The notes: generated by a model not told the origin, from the letters alone. Shown: positions 43,182 through 56,073, counted from the first letter of the stretch. The stretch is 64,000 nucleotides of DNA from Lindgomyces ingoldianus (GCF_010093535.1 NW_022985220.1:120137-184136), one strand, 5' to 3'. Program-made: numbers and translations.

Positions 43182-45639
43182 ATGGCACGTACCCATCTCT
43201 TGTATTCATTATGCATCATCTCACTATGCATTTCCGGGGCATTCTCTCAGATAAAAGTGAGAAAGCTATATCCACTTCAAGACCCCAATAGCAAGGGAAC
43301 CAAGGAACTGAAAGACTACGACATGCTCAAGCCTCTGCACGAGGATGGGAGCGACTTCTCATGCAAAGGGTATCAATGGAACACTCCATTGACGCCAGTT
43401 GCGACATACTGTGCCGGAGAGATTTATGAGCTGGAATTAAAAGGTGGAGCAACGCATGGACGGGGGTCCTGTCAGATTGCCCTGTCCTGTGATAATGGCG
43501 TACATTTCCAAGTCCTCAAATCGATTATCGGAGGCTGCCCCGTGAGGGGAAAGTACAATTTTAAGATTCCGGACAGCGCGGAGAGCGCACGGTGTTTGCT
43601 GGGTTGGACCTGGTGAGTGAAATTGTTTTTAGATTGAGAAGATGACTGACGGGATCTAGGTCCAATAGAGTTGGGAATAGAGCGATGTACATGCATTGTG
43701 CAGTTGTTGATATTGTTGGAGCTCAGGAATTGAAGAAGAAAAGGGATGTCGAGGACCCCTCGGACTCGGAAGCCTCGAATAGTGTTCAGACTGCTCTTTC
43801 TATGCTTCCTAGTCTATTAGTTGCGAATCTGAAGGGTGTCAACGATTGCAGGACAAAAGAGATCGTAGTCGCGGTGTCCCCTGACCCTGGAGATGATGTC
43901 GTCTACGCAGATAGGCTCGGTGCTTCTGATGCTACTGCGACTACTGAGATAGTCGAGTGTAATGGGATTGGGAAGAGTTTAGCCGTCGATAATTCATCGC
44001 TATCCTCATCGCCACCTTCGAACTCAGATTCTTCATCCTCGACTACACGCCTAGGAGGTGATGACAACGCACAATGGCACGACGACGACAGCAGCCAGAA
44101 GTCAACCGTTCCCGATCAAACTAGTGCTACGCCAAGGGATTGCACCAATGCCACCGACAGACAATGGGGTCCCGGATTTTACGGACAAGATTCCCCTCAA
44201 CCCGGCGTTCAATCTAATAAAAGTAGCAAGGGCCCTGGTGAGGGCGATGTCAAACCATTGTCCACCGACAGCAATTCTCCAGACTCATCTCCACACGATA
44301 TGGATGAAGTGCCCCCATCAACTAGGAATAGCAAAGAGTCATCGAAGCATGATTCTGACAAACAGAAAGGGGATAAGCATCACAACAACGACGATATGAC
44401 GTTTCGTACTTACAATCGGCCATCCTCTAAGTCAAGGGATACGAAGCTCGACAACTTCTCTTCAGAAGGAGATGAATTCCACAACCACCACGCCTCGCCC
44501 ACGAATCCATCCGAATGCACCTCCCTCTCTCCCGTAACCGTCTACGCTCGACCCAACGCAGAATGGCACACGCAGCACACACCACTCCAATCAACCCCGA
44601 GCATCCCAAGCAACAACTTGGCCTCAGACTGCGAAGCCCCGCAATGGAACTGTCGAGGATGCACTTCCCCAAGTCGTTGCGTGAAGGTCAATCCCTGTAC
44701 GCGGACGTGCACAAAACTGACTTATACGACAACCTTCCCACAATTACCCGATGGATGGCTAAAGAAGAATCCTTGGGGAAAGCACGGCAAGGGAATACGC
44801 AAGACGTCGTGGGACGCCAGTCCGGATATATATACAATTTGGACGACGGTTACAGCGAGTTGTAGTGATGGACCTACGTTTACAGCACATGAGATTACTC
44901 CAGCGCAGCCAATACCGGTGCCGCCTAAGCAGACTCCTAAGCAACTTCTTCCCGCTAAGCCACAGTCTCCACCTGATATCGGGAATGCTTGTCTTATTAC
45001 GCGTGCAGCGAGGGATCCGAATCACTTCCTACCATGTCATCTAGGGACATTTTTATGTAAGATTGCGACGCAGTCCCACACGTGCGGACAACATGGAAGC
45101 GACAAGTGGACAGGCCGCCCTTTGAGAGATATAGCGGAAGGAATAACCTTTGATCCTAGTCCTGTACAGGACAGTAGTAAGAGAGATGTCAGGGGACGGA
45201 TACTGTCAACGACGAGGGGCTGGGGGACGCTCATCAACCAGAATGCAGAGGCCAGACTCAGAACAGGACTAATTCCTACGATTCAGATTCAGACCCAGAC
45301 CCAGACTACGAAGGCTGCGCCGACTCCCACTCTGGCGAGGACGATGACGACAACACCGACCCCGTATTCCTCCCTAGTTACAACCGTAACACCACTGTCT
45401 CCATCCTTTCATACATCACGGCCCCCGGACCTGTCGTACCTCCAGGCGTCACAATAGACTGGCCAGGACTAAAGACCATTAATAACAAGAATCTTGGGCT
45501 TAACAGCAGATAGGATAAGAATTGGCCCTCGAAAGACGATATTGGAGTTAGCTTCGGACGAGGCAAGATGAAGAGGGTGGATTGTCCATTGGTCCTAGTA
45601 GGATATTATCTCGATGATCAGTATGTAAGGAAGCTGTGA
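43182..45639 (+). CDS. Large secreted LPMO-like protein with a damaged C-terminal frame
   Basis: One intron (43613-43659) joins 43182-43612 to 43660 onward; this frame ends at 45457 (742 residues). Residues 1-22 are a signal peptide (MARTHLLYSLCIISLCISGA...). About 40-200 match a fungal extracellular domain annotated as lytic polysaccharide monooxygenase or chitin-binding: FSCKGYQWN, GATHGRGSCQIALS, LLGWTWSNRVGNRAMYMHCA, VANLKGVNDC. In that family the mature protein normally begins with His; here the cleavage region reads AFSQIKV, so the copper-binding His seems absent. A long Ser/Asp/Lys-rich low-complexity region follows, then Cys-containing segments (CRGCTSPSRC). From about 45205 a different frame is more protein-like and continues to a stop at 45637-45639, interrupted only by a TAG at 45511, so a frameshift has probably replaced the true C-terminus. 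Confidence 0.65.
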
Positions 45640-45871
45640 GCAAGGACGTAGGAAGGGGGATACTGTTGGGGGGTTAAAGCGAGGTGGTGGCTAGGTAGGT
45701 TAGAAAATCGCTCGGCTTTTGCATTCATTCTTTGGGTAGTGAGGAAATTAATACTTCGATTATATGAGAGCATTTGGTCATAATTCATCATTATCTCACT
45801 ACCAAGAAGCCAGAAACACACTCCAAAATTTCAGACTATACCAAAGACTCTCATACTTCCCCCCTGTCCAT

Positions 45872-48800
45872 TTACCAATCATCCTCCAAAGCCACACCCC
45901 CACCGTCCTCGGCATCATGCCACTCCTCATCACTACACGTGCTCATCGCTACATCATCCACCCCTTCAATAATCCTCACCGCCTTCCATGCCGCGATGGT
46001 CTCCGCATTAAGCTTCTTTAATCCCTCCACCACGCCTCCAACATCCTGTCCACCAATCTTTACTTGGCATCTGTACCTCCGCCCCCTGTTCTCCAAATCC
46101 GCGTTTCCCTCCCCCTCTGTATCCTCATTTTCATCGACGTTGACATACTGCACACTCTTCTCCACAGCTAAATGACCTAACCGTTCTTTCGGATGCAAAC
46201 AGTCAACTTCATCTCTCAAAATCCTATCCAAATTCTCCAAAATCCCCAACCTTCTAACAAAGTACTCACAGGCTTCGACATCACCTTTACTATCAATATA
46301 AACTGCTCCAATAACACTCTCCACAATATCTGACAAAGACTTTGGTGCATCTAGCTGCGCAAAAATATGCCACGGGAACTTGCTCTCATGTCTCAACGCC
46401 CTTTCAACCTGTTCTCTTGCCTCTTGATGCTGTGCTCTTGCCTTAGCCTGCGATACTAGAAGCTGAGGATTGTTATGTCGGAGAAACTGCCACAGGGCTC
46501 TATGCACGGTTTCTGGCTCGAAAGTTTGCTTGTTTGTCATTTCCTCGCACACCGTAGTGTCGAACATGCGGAATGCGAGGAATGCTGCATTTACCAGGGA
46601 TGCGCGGATTGAGTGCATCGTCTGATGCGAAAGTTCCGGTTTGTGTGCGAAAAGTCGTTTAGAAATGATATAATCCAGCACTGCATCGCCGAGGAATTCC
46701 AGCCGTTCGTATGAGCAACTAGCGATCTGTCCTGTATATGAGGCATGTGTCATTGCTTCCAGAAGAAGCATTTTCTTGACAAACGTGTATCCAATGAGTT
46801 TCTCTAGGGTTGAAAGACTGTTGATCTCGATTCCACATGGTGCGGCAGAGAACAGAATGGCATTTGCGTCTGGAATGGGCGTCCAGTTTTCCAACGGCAG
46901 CAGTGTCTGCGCACATACCAGCGCCTTGTCGAACCCACCTTCAAGATACGAAGCACCGAGAAGGGATTCGACAACGTCAGCCAGCCGCTTCGAACTTGAT
47001 TTATTCTCATTCGATGCTTCTTGCTTCAACACGTCTTCCGCATATCGCGGCTGCCACCTCGCGCCCGTGAATTGCTTGGTGATGATGAATTTGTCGAGGC
47101 CAGCTGCTAGTGTTGCTCGGGCTAGGAAGCCGTTGGAGACGATTTTACCTTTCTTGCTGGTTAGCCAGCTTTCGGGCCAGGTGAGGTTCGCGGCCATGAC
47201 ATGCACCGATGCAATGAATTTAAGGATGCAGTCACCAAGGAATTCGAGGCGTTGGTAGTTGTCTGACTCGCTTGTGCTGGAGGCTGTGGTTGCTGTGAGG
47301 AGGAGGGAGAGACGAGAGGAGTCGAATGATAGCGGTTTGAGCAAGGTTGTTCGGAGTATCTCTGTGGTCATGTAGATTTCGTACTGGTGTAGGATTGATG
47401 GTATGAATAATGCAAAGATTGAGTAAGAGGCTGGAAGTTTGTCGACAGCGCAATCTGCAGTATTGACCCATTCGAGTCTGGTATAGGCCACGTTTTCGGG
47501 ATTCTGACCGTAGAGTGGATGCAAGAAGTCGCGTCGTTTAGGAGCACGAATCACTTGCAATTGTGAACCAAAGTTGTCTGCTAAGGAGGGATCCGTTAAG
47601 CCATTGCTGATGTTTTTGAGCATATACTTTCTCGCATCGCCTTGAAGATTCACCAAGCCCCAGTTCGAAACTTCATGGTCTCCTTTCTGAATAAGATCTG
47701 ACGCTGAGTGATGCCCGGTAGTGCTGATGTTAAACTGGTGAAGTCGGTCGTGGTTCAAGATTCGACTGCCAGGTTCATTGGGAACAAAGAGCCACAAGAA
47801 ATCATCCCTTTCCTCTGTCATCCGTCCCGGGAATGCAGAGTGAAGAAGATTTCGAGTGATGGCGCGCATGGTGGTTATTTCTTCGTCAGTTAGTATCGTT
47901 GGCGAGAACGGAGAGCTTTCTACTGAGTATCGCTTCTTATCATTCCAGTGTAACACGATATCAGGAATTTGGGGCATCTGGTAAGGCATTAAGAGCAACA
48001 TGTGCAATGACTGCTCACCAATCGCCGTAAGCTTGAGTAGAACTCTGTGATACGCTCGAGGGTTCTGAAGCTGCTGTTTTGCAACAGATACCCAAGGATC
48101 TAAGGCTGGTGATACTTCAACTACAGAAGGAGTGTGGTCTAGTATGCTAAATTCGTGGTCATCGCCTTCTTTCTCACGAGAAGGGAGGAGGTTGTCATTC
48201 ACAAGACCGGCCAAATGCAATGCCTTGTAGGCTTGGAATGCTGCATCATTCTTAGCGTTCCGTTCCGTCAACCAGCTCTCTGAACTTCTGGCAGTTCTGA
48301 CAGCGGGATGAACTGATATGGGAAGAGTGACTTTGGCCATTATCCTGCTATCAGCTAGTTCATCGAGTGTAAACTGGGGTCGTAGATCGATGTATGGACC
48401 GGCTCCGAGAAGAGCGCAGAAGTGATGGAGATGTTGTGAAGCATTGTCGAGAGTCAAAAGAGCACTAATTTGTTAGCCCAATTCCGAATATATGAAATCT
48501 CTCAATCATATTTGGCAAGCAGGTTGCTCAATAACCGAGGATCAAGGGGAGGTCGTGATGGAGTCCCACGGAGCTTAGACAAAGAGTAAACACTTACCCA
48601 GTGGAAGGTACTTGATATAAGAGCGAGCTATCCTCAGGATACAGTTCCCTTTCTTTGGCAACTTCGATTTTTCGCAAATCATTGAGGTAAGCCGCTTTCA
48701 TCTCTTCTTCCATGGCCTCCCAAGTTGCCGGCGATCGGTGAGAGCCAGCCTCGGGAACAAAAATAATGTACTTGGACTCTTGCTTTCTTGCACGACCTCG

Positions 48801-50502
48801 GCGCTGAACAAAGGATTTGAGATCCTTCGGGCGCTCGAAGCAGATCACGAGGTGACAGCTTGATACATCGATGCCTTCCTCAAGGACACTTGTTGCAAGA
48901 ATGAGGTTTATCCTCCTAGCACGAAATTCATCTAAGGTATTTTGTTGGTTTAAGGGTTCCGCGAGGTCGGCTACATTCGTCTTCCGCTTCGATGAGATCG
49001 AAGTCCCAACGAAGGTGCCAATGTTAAATAAGGGGGCTGTACGAGGGTGTAGGGACAGTATTTCAGCTAAGGCGGAGACCCAAACCCGTTGTTCTACAAA
49101 GACGAGACCAGTGAACTCGGGACTTGCTTCTGATTCAAGGACATCGACTAGCGCGTCGACTTTTGGGGAAATGTGATCCAGCGAGATAGACATAGAATCT
49201 GGATCTTGGGACACAGACATTCTCTTGAAGATGTCGCACAGATGCCGCTTTTCCTGGCTGGACCAGTCTAACAGGAGTTGATAGCTGGAGCTCTGAGCCG
49301 TTCTTTGAAACTTGGATATGCACTGCTGTAAATACCATTCTGTGGGAGAGGAACCTAATTCATCCATCATAGCTTTTCCCTTAGAAACCATTGTCTTTAG
49401 CTGCTGTCGACAGTATGGGTTTTTTGCCGTGATAACTCGATCCAATTGTCTGATTGAGCTCTGAACTCCTTGAATTTTCTTCTCCAATAGATCCGCCACA
49501 TAAGGATCAGATTTCATGTCGTACTCATAGTACGCTTTTTCTAGGGCAGAAAGAAGGGTAGAAGTCGCAGACGAAGGAGGAAGCGCAGGATATGGAATTC
49601 GGATGAGCTCTGGACGGTGCACGAATCGCAGTAGTTCTGATCGATGTATCTTGGGCGACTTAGCAATCGAATTCATGTTTGCTTCGATTTTCCTTTCTCG
49701 GTAAGCTTGACGTTGTTGTCGAAGGTAAAGACTTACTCGAGGTCACTGCTGCTTGCTCTTGCACCCATGACTGGACTCGCGCTCAGGCCAAGAATCCTTG
49801 GAATATGAACACTTCTATTCCTTTGTAAGAGAGGTTTATAGAATTGAGACATGATACGGCTAGCTGGATGATTTTTTGAACAATGGTGAGCTGGACTAAA
49901 ATTAACAGCACCATCCTTGCAAAACTGAGGGCACCTTACCCTCATCAAATATTATCAAAGCAAGCCTGTTCATCGTAATAAAAGCGTGGGTGAGGGCATC
50001 CAGAAGCACTTGATGGGTGGAGAGGACAATTCGAGTATTCTTTAGCGCCGAATCCCAAGTATTCTGGTCACTCCAATGCTCGACACCGTCGTTCCCAGTT
50101 AGTGCTTGGATTCCATAAGCAGGAAGATGTGACTGAAAAGCCTGGAGTTGTTGATTACACAGAGTGACAGTAGGGGCTAGAAACCAGACTAGCTAGGTTA
50201 TAATTAGAAAGACAGAAGACTAAGTTGAAGAATGAAGTCATCCGCACTTGGTTGGGATCACAGAGTTCCAATTCTGCAACAGCTCGTGCAAGAGCTCTGT
50301 AAGACAATCAGCTCTATTATATATATATAAAGAATACTTACATGTGTGTTTTGCCACTTCCAGTGTCCATTGCAACGATGATATTAGCTTTCAGGCTCTC
50401 CTCCACCATCTCAGCCTGATACGACCGGAGACGAAAGGATTCTCCATCTAATCCTGCAATGACAGTGGCTCCACCGTCAAGAGGCTCCTCATCAGTAGAC
50501 AT
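45872..50502 (-). CDS. dcl2: Dicer-like protein 2 (RNA silencing)
   Basis: My model is complement(join(45872..48464, 48598..49692, 49737..49890, 49940..50192, 50248..50296, 50342..50502)), 1434 residues with all phases closing. Domains in order: DExD/H helicase with [13 protein letters not shown]-loop [11 protein letters not shown] (about 48-58) and DEAHHC (formed across an intron); helicase C with [19 protein letters not shown] and QRRGRARK; Dicer dimerisation domain (about 575-660); RNase IIIa near residue 975 ([12 protein letters not shown]) and RNase IIIb near 1158 ([13 protein letters not shown]), the latter with the acidic partner segment [13 protein letters not shown]. The C-terminus is acidic after a short dsRNA-binding-like stretch. 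No clear PAZ domain, as usual for fungal DCL2. It cuts dsRNA from viruses, transposons and transgenes into siRNAs. Intact. Confidence 0.95.
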
Positions 50503-50997
50503 GGTTGGTGGCGAGAGTAAAAGTCATGATTGTAGAATGGGATGAAGATTGTGGAGGACAAAGGGTCGCGCAACGACTGCAAGGGTAAAGCCAATCCTGC
50601 GCTAACCACATTTGGAAAGGTCAAATTGCTCCAGTTCTTAACCATACACCCATAGTTTAAGTCTGTTGTCTTCTTGGTTGCTAAAATTTTATCATAGTGT
50701 AAAGTTTAGCCTTTAGAAGACTTATAACAAGTTAGAATTCCTCTTGTCGTTGATAATAAAATTGATCTATCAAATACCACGTTGGAAACGCGAAGCCGTT
50801 TCTACGAAGCCTCCATTTTCACCCTCCATTTGATCGTGTGACCACCACGGAAGTGAAGTCTACGGAGACCTCATAGTCACGCATTTCCGAAATTATGATG
50901 ACGGTCCAAGGACAGACTTTTGTCGACGCCAGAGCCACTCTATTGAGCTTGATGAGTTACCAAATAGTACCACTTATACCGCTGCGGATGTCCCGCC
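50503..50997. other. Region between dcl2 (5') and proteasome alpha2 (3'), nothing recognised
   Basis: This contains the dcl2 promoter. No open frame with protein character. Confidence 0.5.
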
Positions 50998-52017
50998 CTA
51001 CAGATTCGTCAAGTAATCCTCAACTTCTTGCGGGCTCAGCTTCCTGAACCTTGGGCCTTGGGCTCCCTCCACTCCCTCGAACCCAAGTAACCTTTCCTCT
51101 GGTGGGCCGACAATGCCAATCTCTACTGTCTCGCCATTCATCTCGCCTTCTATCGTCTCCTTTAGCGTAAGGAGAGCGATGTGGATGGCGTCTTCTAGCT
51201 CCAATCCTTCCGTATACCTCTTTTCAAGGAACGTCTTCGCACTAGTCGCGCTCTTACCGATCGCCGTCGCCTTCCATGGGAAATAGCTACCGCTAGGATC
51301 GACCTGGTACAAACTTGGACCGCCCTTGAGGATGCCGCCCGTCTTGCCGGTGGGCTTCTTCTTCTCCGGATCTGCTGCTTCGGCTTCCTTGCTCTCAGTC
51401 TCAGGCTCAATGCCATCATCCCAACCTGCTATTAGGAGACTGACTCCGTAGGGACGCACACCACCTGATTGGGTAGCCTCTTGCATTACGCGAGCAACGT
51501 CCTGCACCAATATCCTCGTGGGTGGGTACTCGTTGTAGACGCGCTTGTAGCCGGTGTGCGATACCTTGCGGGCCTTGTCGACGAGAACTCGGTAGTCCGG
51601 ACCCATTCCTGAGTAGACCATTCCAATGTTGGGTGTTATGAGGCTGACCTTGGAAGAAGATTGGGAGTCGATAAGCGGCGATGAGGACTTCTTCTCGGTT
51701 GCGAGGACGATGCCATTAGTAGCTGATACTTGTAAGTGCATGCCGTAATTAAATGTTTGGGGGAGTCAGAACCTTTGATACCTAGAGAGGTGACACCCTG
51801 GTTGACGGCATTCAAGGCGTATTCTATAACGCGGTCAGTGAGAGCCTGGACGTCACATCGAGCACTCTAGTGAGAAGAGCGACAGGTGAAGCGTACCTAT
51901 CTGCACGAGCTTTCCACTACATGTCCGTTAGCAGGTGAAAGAAAGATGCGAGCAGGAAAGTCCGTCTATTTACCTTGGGGAGAAGGTGGTGAGGGAGAAT
52001 GAGTAACGGTCAGCCAT
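50998..52017 (-). CDS. pre8: 20S proteasome subunit alpha2 (Pre8/PSMA2)
   Basis: My model is complement(join(50998..51728, 51773..51823, 51897..51916, 51974..52017)), 281 residues, including a 20-bp exon; phases close. The N-terminus [20 protein letters not shown] is the alpha-type gate sequence, followed by the [10 protein letters not shown] alpha signature across exons, [10 protein letters not shown] and the [14 protein letters not shown] segment. It forms part of the outer heptameric ring that gates substrate entry. Compared with typical alpha2 subunits (about 235-250 residues) it has an extra charged insert after LIAGWDD, about 30 residues ([18 protein letters not shown]...), in the loop before [10 protein letters not shown]. 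The 5' end is divergent to the RING-CH gene. Confidence 0.93.
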
Positions 52018-52493
52018 GGCGGAATTCGAGGCAGCGAGGACGGTGGGGGTAAAGGAGGGGTTGGGTGGAAGTTTTGTGGGGGAAGGAGAGGTTATTGAGG
52101 CGTTAGGGTTAAGGTGAGGATTTCTAAACGCAAATGGAGCTGGAGCTTCCTCTAGGCAAGCTCGCAGACGCGGTCCGCCAAGCCTATATCTCAGTCACAT
52201 GACTAAAGCTTTGGCCAGGTGGCTTTCAACCTCAAATTCGAAGTCGCCTTTGAACTTTCTTCGTTCCTTTGTCACCTCACTGTGTCTCCAACGTTGCCTC
52301 TTGAGCAGCCTGTGGTGCATCATAGCGACTTAAATTCGGCTTTTGCTCTCCAGGTCACCTTTGCTCAGGTCAGAGCTTTGGTTACTGCGAGCTCTTGATT
52401 TACCCTTTCACAATTGATTATTTTCCATTTGCCTGCAAACTCCATGTAAATTTCATCAGAGATACCTCTCTTTTCACACAATATTCAAGTAGA
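52018..52493. promoter_or_regulatory. Shared upstream region of pre8 and the RING-CH gene
   Basis: 476 bp separate the divergent start codons. An in-frame ATG at 52395 could extend the RING-CH protein by 33 residues. I did not find a clear proteasome-control element. Confidence 0.45.
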
Positions 52494-53555
52494 ATGCCTT
52501 CCTCCGGATTCCAAGCCATGCCCGGATGGTACTGGCCAGATGACGTTCCAAAGGAAACCTCGGATGAGGCCCAGAATTCTAGTCAGGATCCACCCCCTTC
52601 CCCCACATCCTCAACTACCGGCGAAACTCCACAGGCGAGACAAGGCACGCAGTCTTCGAGACGTAGGTACTGGCCACCTCGGCAATGCCGAATATGTCTC
52701 GAAACTGTGCAGCCTACCTACAATGTCCCCTCCGAGAACCTGCCGGGCTTTTTTCAATCTACTCCTAATGTCACTTATGAGGACCAGGGAGGTCGCCTTA
52801 TACGGCCATGCTTATGTAAGGGGTCAGCGAAATTCGTCCACGAGAATTGCCTGCAATCTTGGCGTCACGCAGATCCTAGCTATGGGCGTCGAAACTACTG
52901 GCAATGTCCGACCTGTGGCTTTCGTTACCGCCTTGCTCGGTTAGGATGGGGAAGGTCCATTGCAAGCGCCGGTGAGTAGAACGTCCTCTCTTATTCTAAT
53001 GTCCTTAGCTATACTAATAGTACCCTCAAGCCGCTCAAGTCATGCTCACGAGTGTGATCTTGATCATGACTGTCTTTTTGCTTGGTTTTGTCGCAGATCC
53101 AATCATCAACATGTACCTTGATCCGTGGAGCTACTTAACGCCGTGGTCAAGCTCAGAGCAGTATTACTACGAAGACGATGAACCATCAGGGTGGACGGAG
53201 CACTTTCTTAAGGGATTCACGAGTATGGGTGTCATTGGGTTTTTGAAAGTCCTCTTCGCAAGTCCATTCTCCTACCTTAGACTTGGGGGAGGCAGAGGTA
53301 GGAATACTGGTCGTGACCGGTACGAGCAAATCAGTTGGATTATCATTCTGATTGGCGTATTAACGTTCTTGGTGGTACGCATCAACTCACATCCTCTTGC
53401 TAATGATTCAAAACAGTATCTAACATAAGTAGGCTATATTCAAGGGCACTCGAGCTTGGAGTCGCCGTACGCTGGAGAAAGCTGGCGAGAAAATCATAGA
53501 CGTTCAAGGCGACGTTGACGATGACGATGAGGATAACCAAGCTCCTCCGACTTAA
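52494..53555 (+). CDS. RING-CH (MARCH-type) membrane E3 ubiquitin ligase
   Basis: My model is join(52494..52971, 53040..53374, 53433..53555), 311 residues; the 68- and 58-bp introns close in phase. Residues ~62-145 form a RING-variant finger: QCRICLETV, then CLCKGSAKFVHENCLQSWRH and YWQCPTCGFRY, the C4HC3 order of RING-CH proteins. After the finger come at least two membrane helices (about 162-182, VILIMTVFLLGFVADPIINM; about 250-270, ISWIIILIGVLTFLVV) and an acidic tail (DVDDDDEDNQ). Such ligases ubiquitinate membrane proteins in endosomes, ER or mitochondria. Start chosen at MPSSGFQAMPGW rather than the longer upstream option. Confidence 0.88.
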
Positions 53556-54079
53556 GTCTAATTTGATCCCACGCTTGCACCAATATTGCCAGATAGATTC
53601 ATTTATTGTTTCCCCGTGGACCATTTGGAAACTTTACTCTCCGTCCGCACATCTTTGAGTTGCCATGGTTTGTCAGTATCATGTCAATCAGTCTATCGTG
53701 CGTAGATCAAACCGCCCATGACTCCTTAGCATGTCGTGCGTTCTGTGCAATTGCTATTGGTGAGTGGTGCGACGGCCATTTGGACATCTCGGTCTGGTGT
53801 AATTGTGGCCAGAACGACATAATTCAGTTGGCACATCTTTTTGTGAAATTTCTCTTCCTGTGAAATCACAGATAGCGTGGTGGCCTTGCTCAATTCTGCA
53901 GTATCTTGGTAACTGCACCAGTACATAACCAACCTTACAATAAGGACAACCAGGACAACCACGACTAGGAATTTATGACAGATATCGGCATCCTTGCAAT
54001 GTTCTCCCATACTCGAGCAAGAGGCTTGAAGGGTTAAATCTACCCTGTTTATATTCTGAGGTATGGTAAGAAGCTGTAA
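53556..54079. other. Convergent intergenic DNA, nothing recognised
   Basis: Small frames at 53606-54010 on both strands have no conserved character. It holds the two 3' ends. Confidence 0.5.
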
Positions 54080-56073
54080 TTAACCAACACCACAACAAAC
54101 CCTTGCCTTCAGAAGGACATTTCTCACGTCTACATTTTCACCAGCTTCATCCCCAAACTTTTCTAGCAACGGAAAGACGCAGAAGCAGAATTTCCGATCT
54201 ATGAAGTCATCATCCATGTCGTTGTCGTTTATCGAGTCCATCCTAGACTCATCAAAGGAGACTCGACCGCACTCTTGATCTCGGAAGAAATGCACCTTAT
54301 ACTGAGCCTTCTGCAGTAGTAATACATGCTGCAGATCTGCTGCTGCATTCAAGATACCGAGCAGTGATAATTGTGCCTGTGGCGTCAGGTTGGTGGATGT
54401 GACGGAGAAGAGCTGATGCTGGATTTGAGAAGATATGTTGTGTAACAGTCTTTCTTTTTCTTGTTGTAGTTGTTGCCTGGCAGGACTCTTCTCAAGTGCT
54501 CGGATCGTTGTTCTGCGCCATTCACGGTATTCAGAGCCGGTGTCGTGCATAGAAGTTGCTAATTGACGGATTGGTGCTAAAGGACCAGTTTCCGGAAGGC
54601 CAATACATATTGGCTCGCGGAAGAGATGCATTAAGTTACTTGAGATCATCGCTTGGTAGAAAGCGAGCCGATTAGTGAGGCCAATTTTGTTGTAATGGAC
54701 GCTAATCAACTCAAGAGCTCTAGCGGTCTCTCGTGGCACATTGTTGAAATCTAAAATAGTGCATTAGCGGTTGTTGAAACAACCAAAGACCCGGCTCACC
54801 TGGCTTTGTCCTCCGAAAGTTGCTGATGACCCACTCTCGTGTTCGATGGAAAAGCTGATCAACCTTCTCTGCAAGCTCAAAATCGGTAACCTGGCTATCC
54901 ATGCGGGTTAAGGTTGATATATTATGCTTTAGATCCAGTAGCTGTTGCAATCGCTCCTGGGACTCCTTCTCCGACTGATGAAGTCTCCCCGTAAGTTCGT
55001 TCCACTCCCTTTCTCCTTTATGCATCTCTTGGTCCAGCTTCGTTCTAAATGCCGTGTCTTGCTCGACCAATTGCTCTTGTAGGTCTGCTAGCTTTCCACG
55101 GAGCTCGTAATTCTGCTCGATGAGCTCCTCACGCTGCTGAGACCAGGAGCGACGGGGGCTGATATCTTCTTCGTATTCCGTTTGGGTCGAATCGGTCATG
55201 GGGGACGCAGATCGGGAACTGCGATTATATGGCCCATGAAGCTGCTTCCGGTAGTCATCTCTAGCATCTCTATAAACCGTCCCATGCTTCCGTGCTTTCT
55301 CCAATTCTTCTCGTAGCGCTTTTTGCTCTTCCCTCGCTACGGCCAATGCCCTCTCCAGCTCCGCTATCCGATCTGCAGTCTTTGCATCCTGTATGCTCTT
55401 TATGCTTGCGATGGAGGAGCTCCTAGTATGTCGATCTTCGCGTTCATCCGGAGTCGAGGGACTGGTATTGCCAGCTTCCTTTGCGGATTTTTGAAGCAGC
55501 ATTTCATTGAAAGGGTTCTTTCGACGATGTAAGTCTTCCCTCTTCGATTTGCCATCTGCTACGGCAGCCTTCGGGGGGGCACTGATGGTGGACTGAGAGG
55601 GGGATTTCGAGCTTCGGGAGGCGATCTTCCCAGGACGCTTCAGTCGGGCAGATAGGTCTAATGGTATCAGTACATTTCGAAGGTGCCAAGTCCTGCGTTG
55701 GCATCCACGACAGAACACTACAAGGATGTGATTGAAGACGGAAACATGTATCGCCGGAGCACTCTCTCTCAATCTAGCAAGAGGTCTAACAGTTTCAACC
55801 CTCCCCATCAATTTTCTACAGTAGGCACCAACATATTGAAACAAGGGCGGACTCACCAGACGCCTTCTTCTCCCCTGTCATAGCTGTCATGGAGATGGGC
55901 GGGTTTCTAGACTGGTATTGATCTTGGTGTCGAAGACAGGGCCATGATGGGTTTGAAGTCCCACAACGGCACGCTTCAGGACAAATGAATTGCTTTTCAG
56001 TCCCCTCTCCGAGGAGCTGACGGATGATGCCTGAACTAAAGCACAGATGGCGGGCTAGTCCGAGGTCAGCCAC
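54080..56073 (-). CDS. Coiled-coil protein of unknown function
   Basis: My model is complement(join(54080..54750, 54800..55657, 55857..56073)), 581 residues; introns of 49 and 199 bp close in phase. I do not recognise a family. The first ~70 residues contain several Cys (CPEACRCGTS) and may instead be 5' leader, with MTAMTGEKKAS as an alternative start. Residues ~75-170 are Ser/Lys/Pro-rich; about 155-200 and 235-330 are heptad-type coiled coil (RIAELERALAVAREEQKALREEL; QNYELRGKLADLQEQL). The rest is predominantly helical (HRTREWVISNFRR onward) with Leu-rich segments (LSLLGILNAAADLQHVLLLQ) and an acidic patch (INDNDMDDDFID). The layout suggests a cytoskeletal or scaffold protein. Confidence 0.75.

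Noticed and set aside
44058..44865. Overlapping plus frames within the LPMO-like gene
   Set aside because: They are shadows of a Ser/Asp/His-rich low-complexity coding region.
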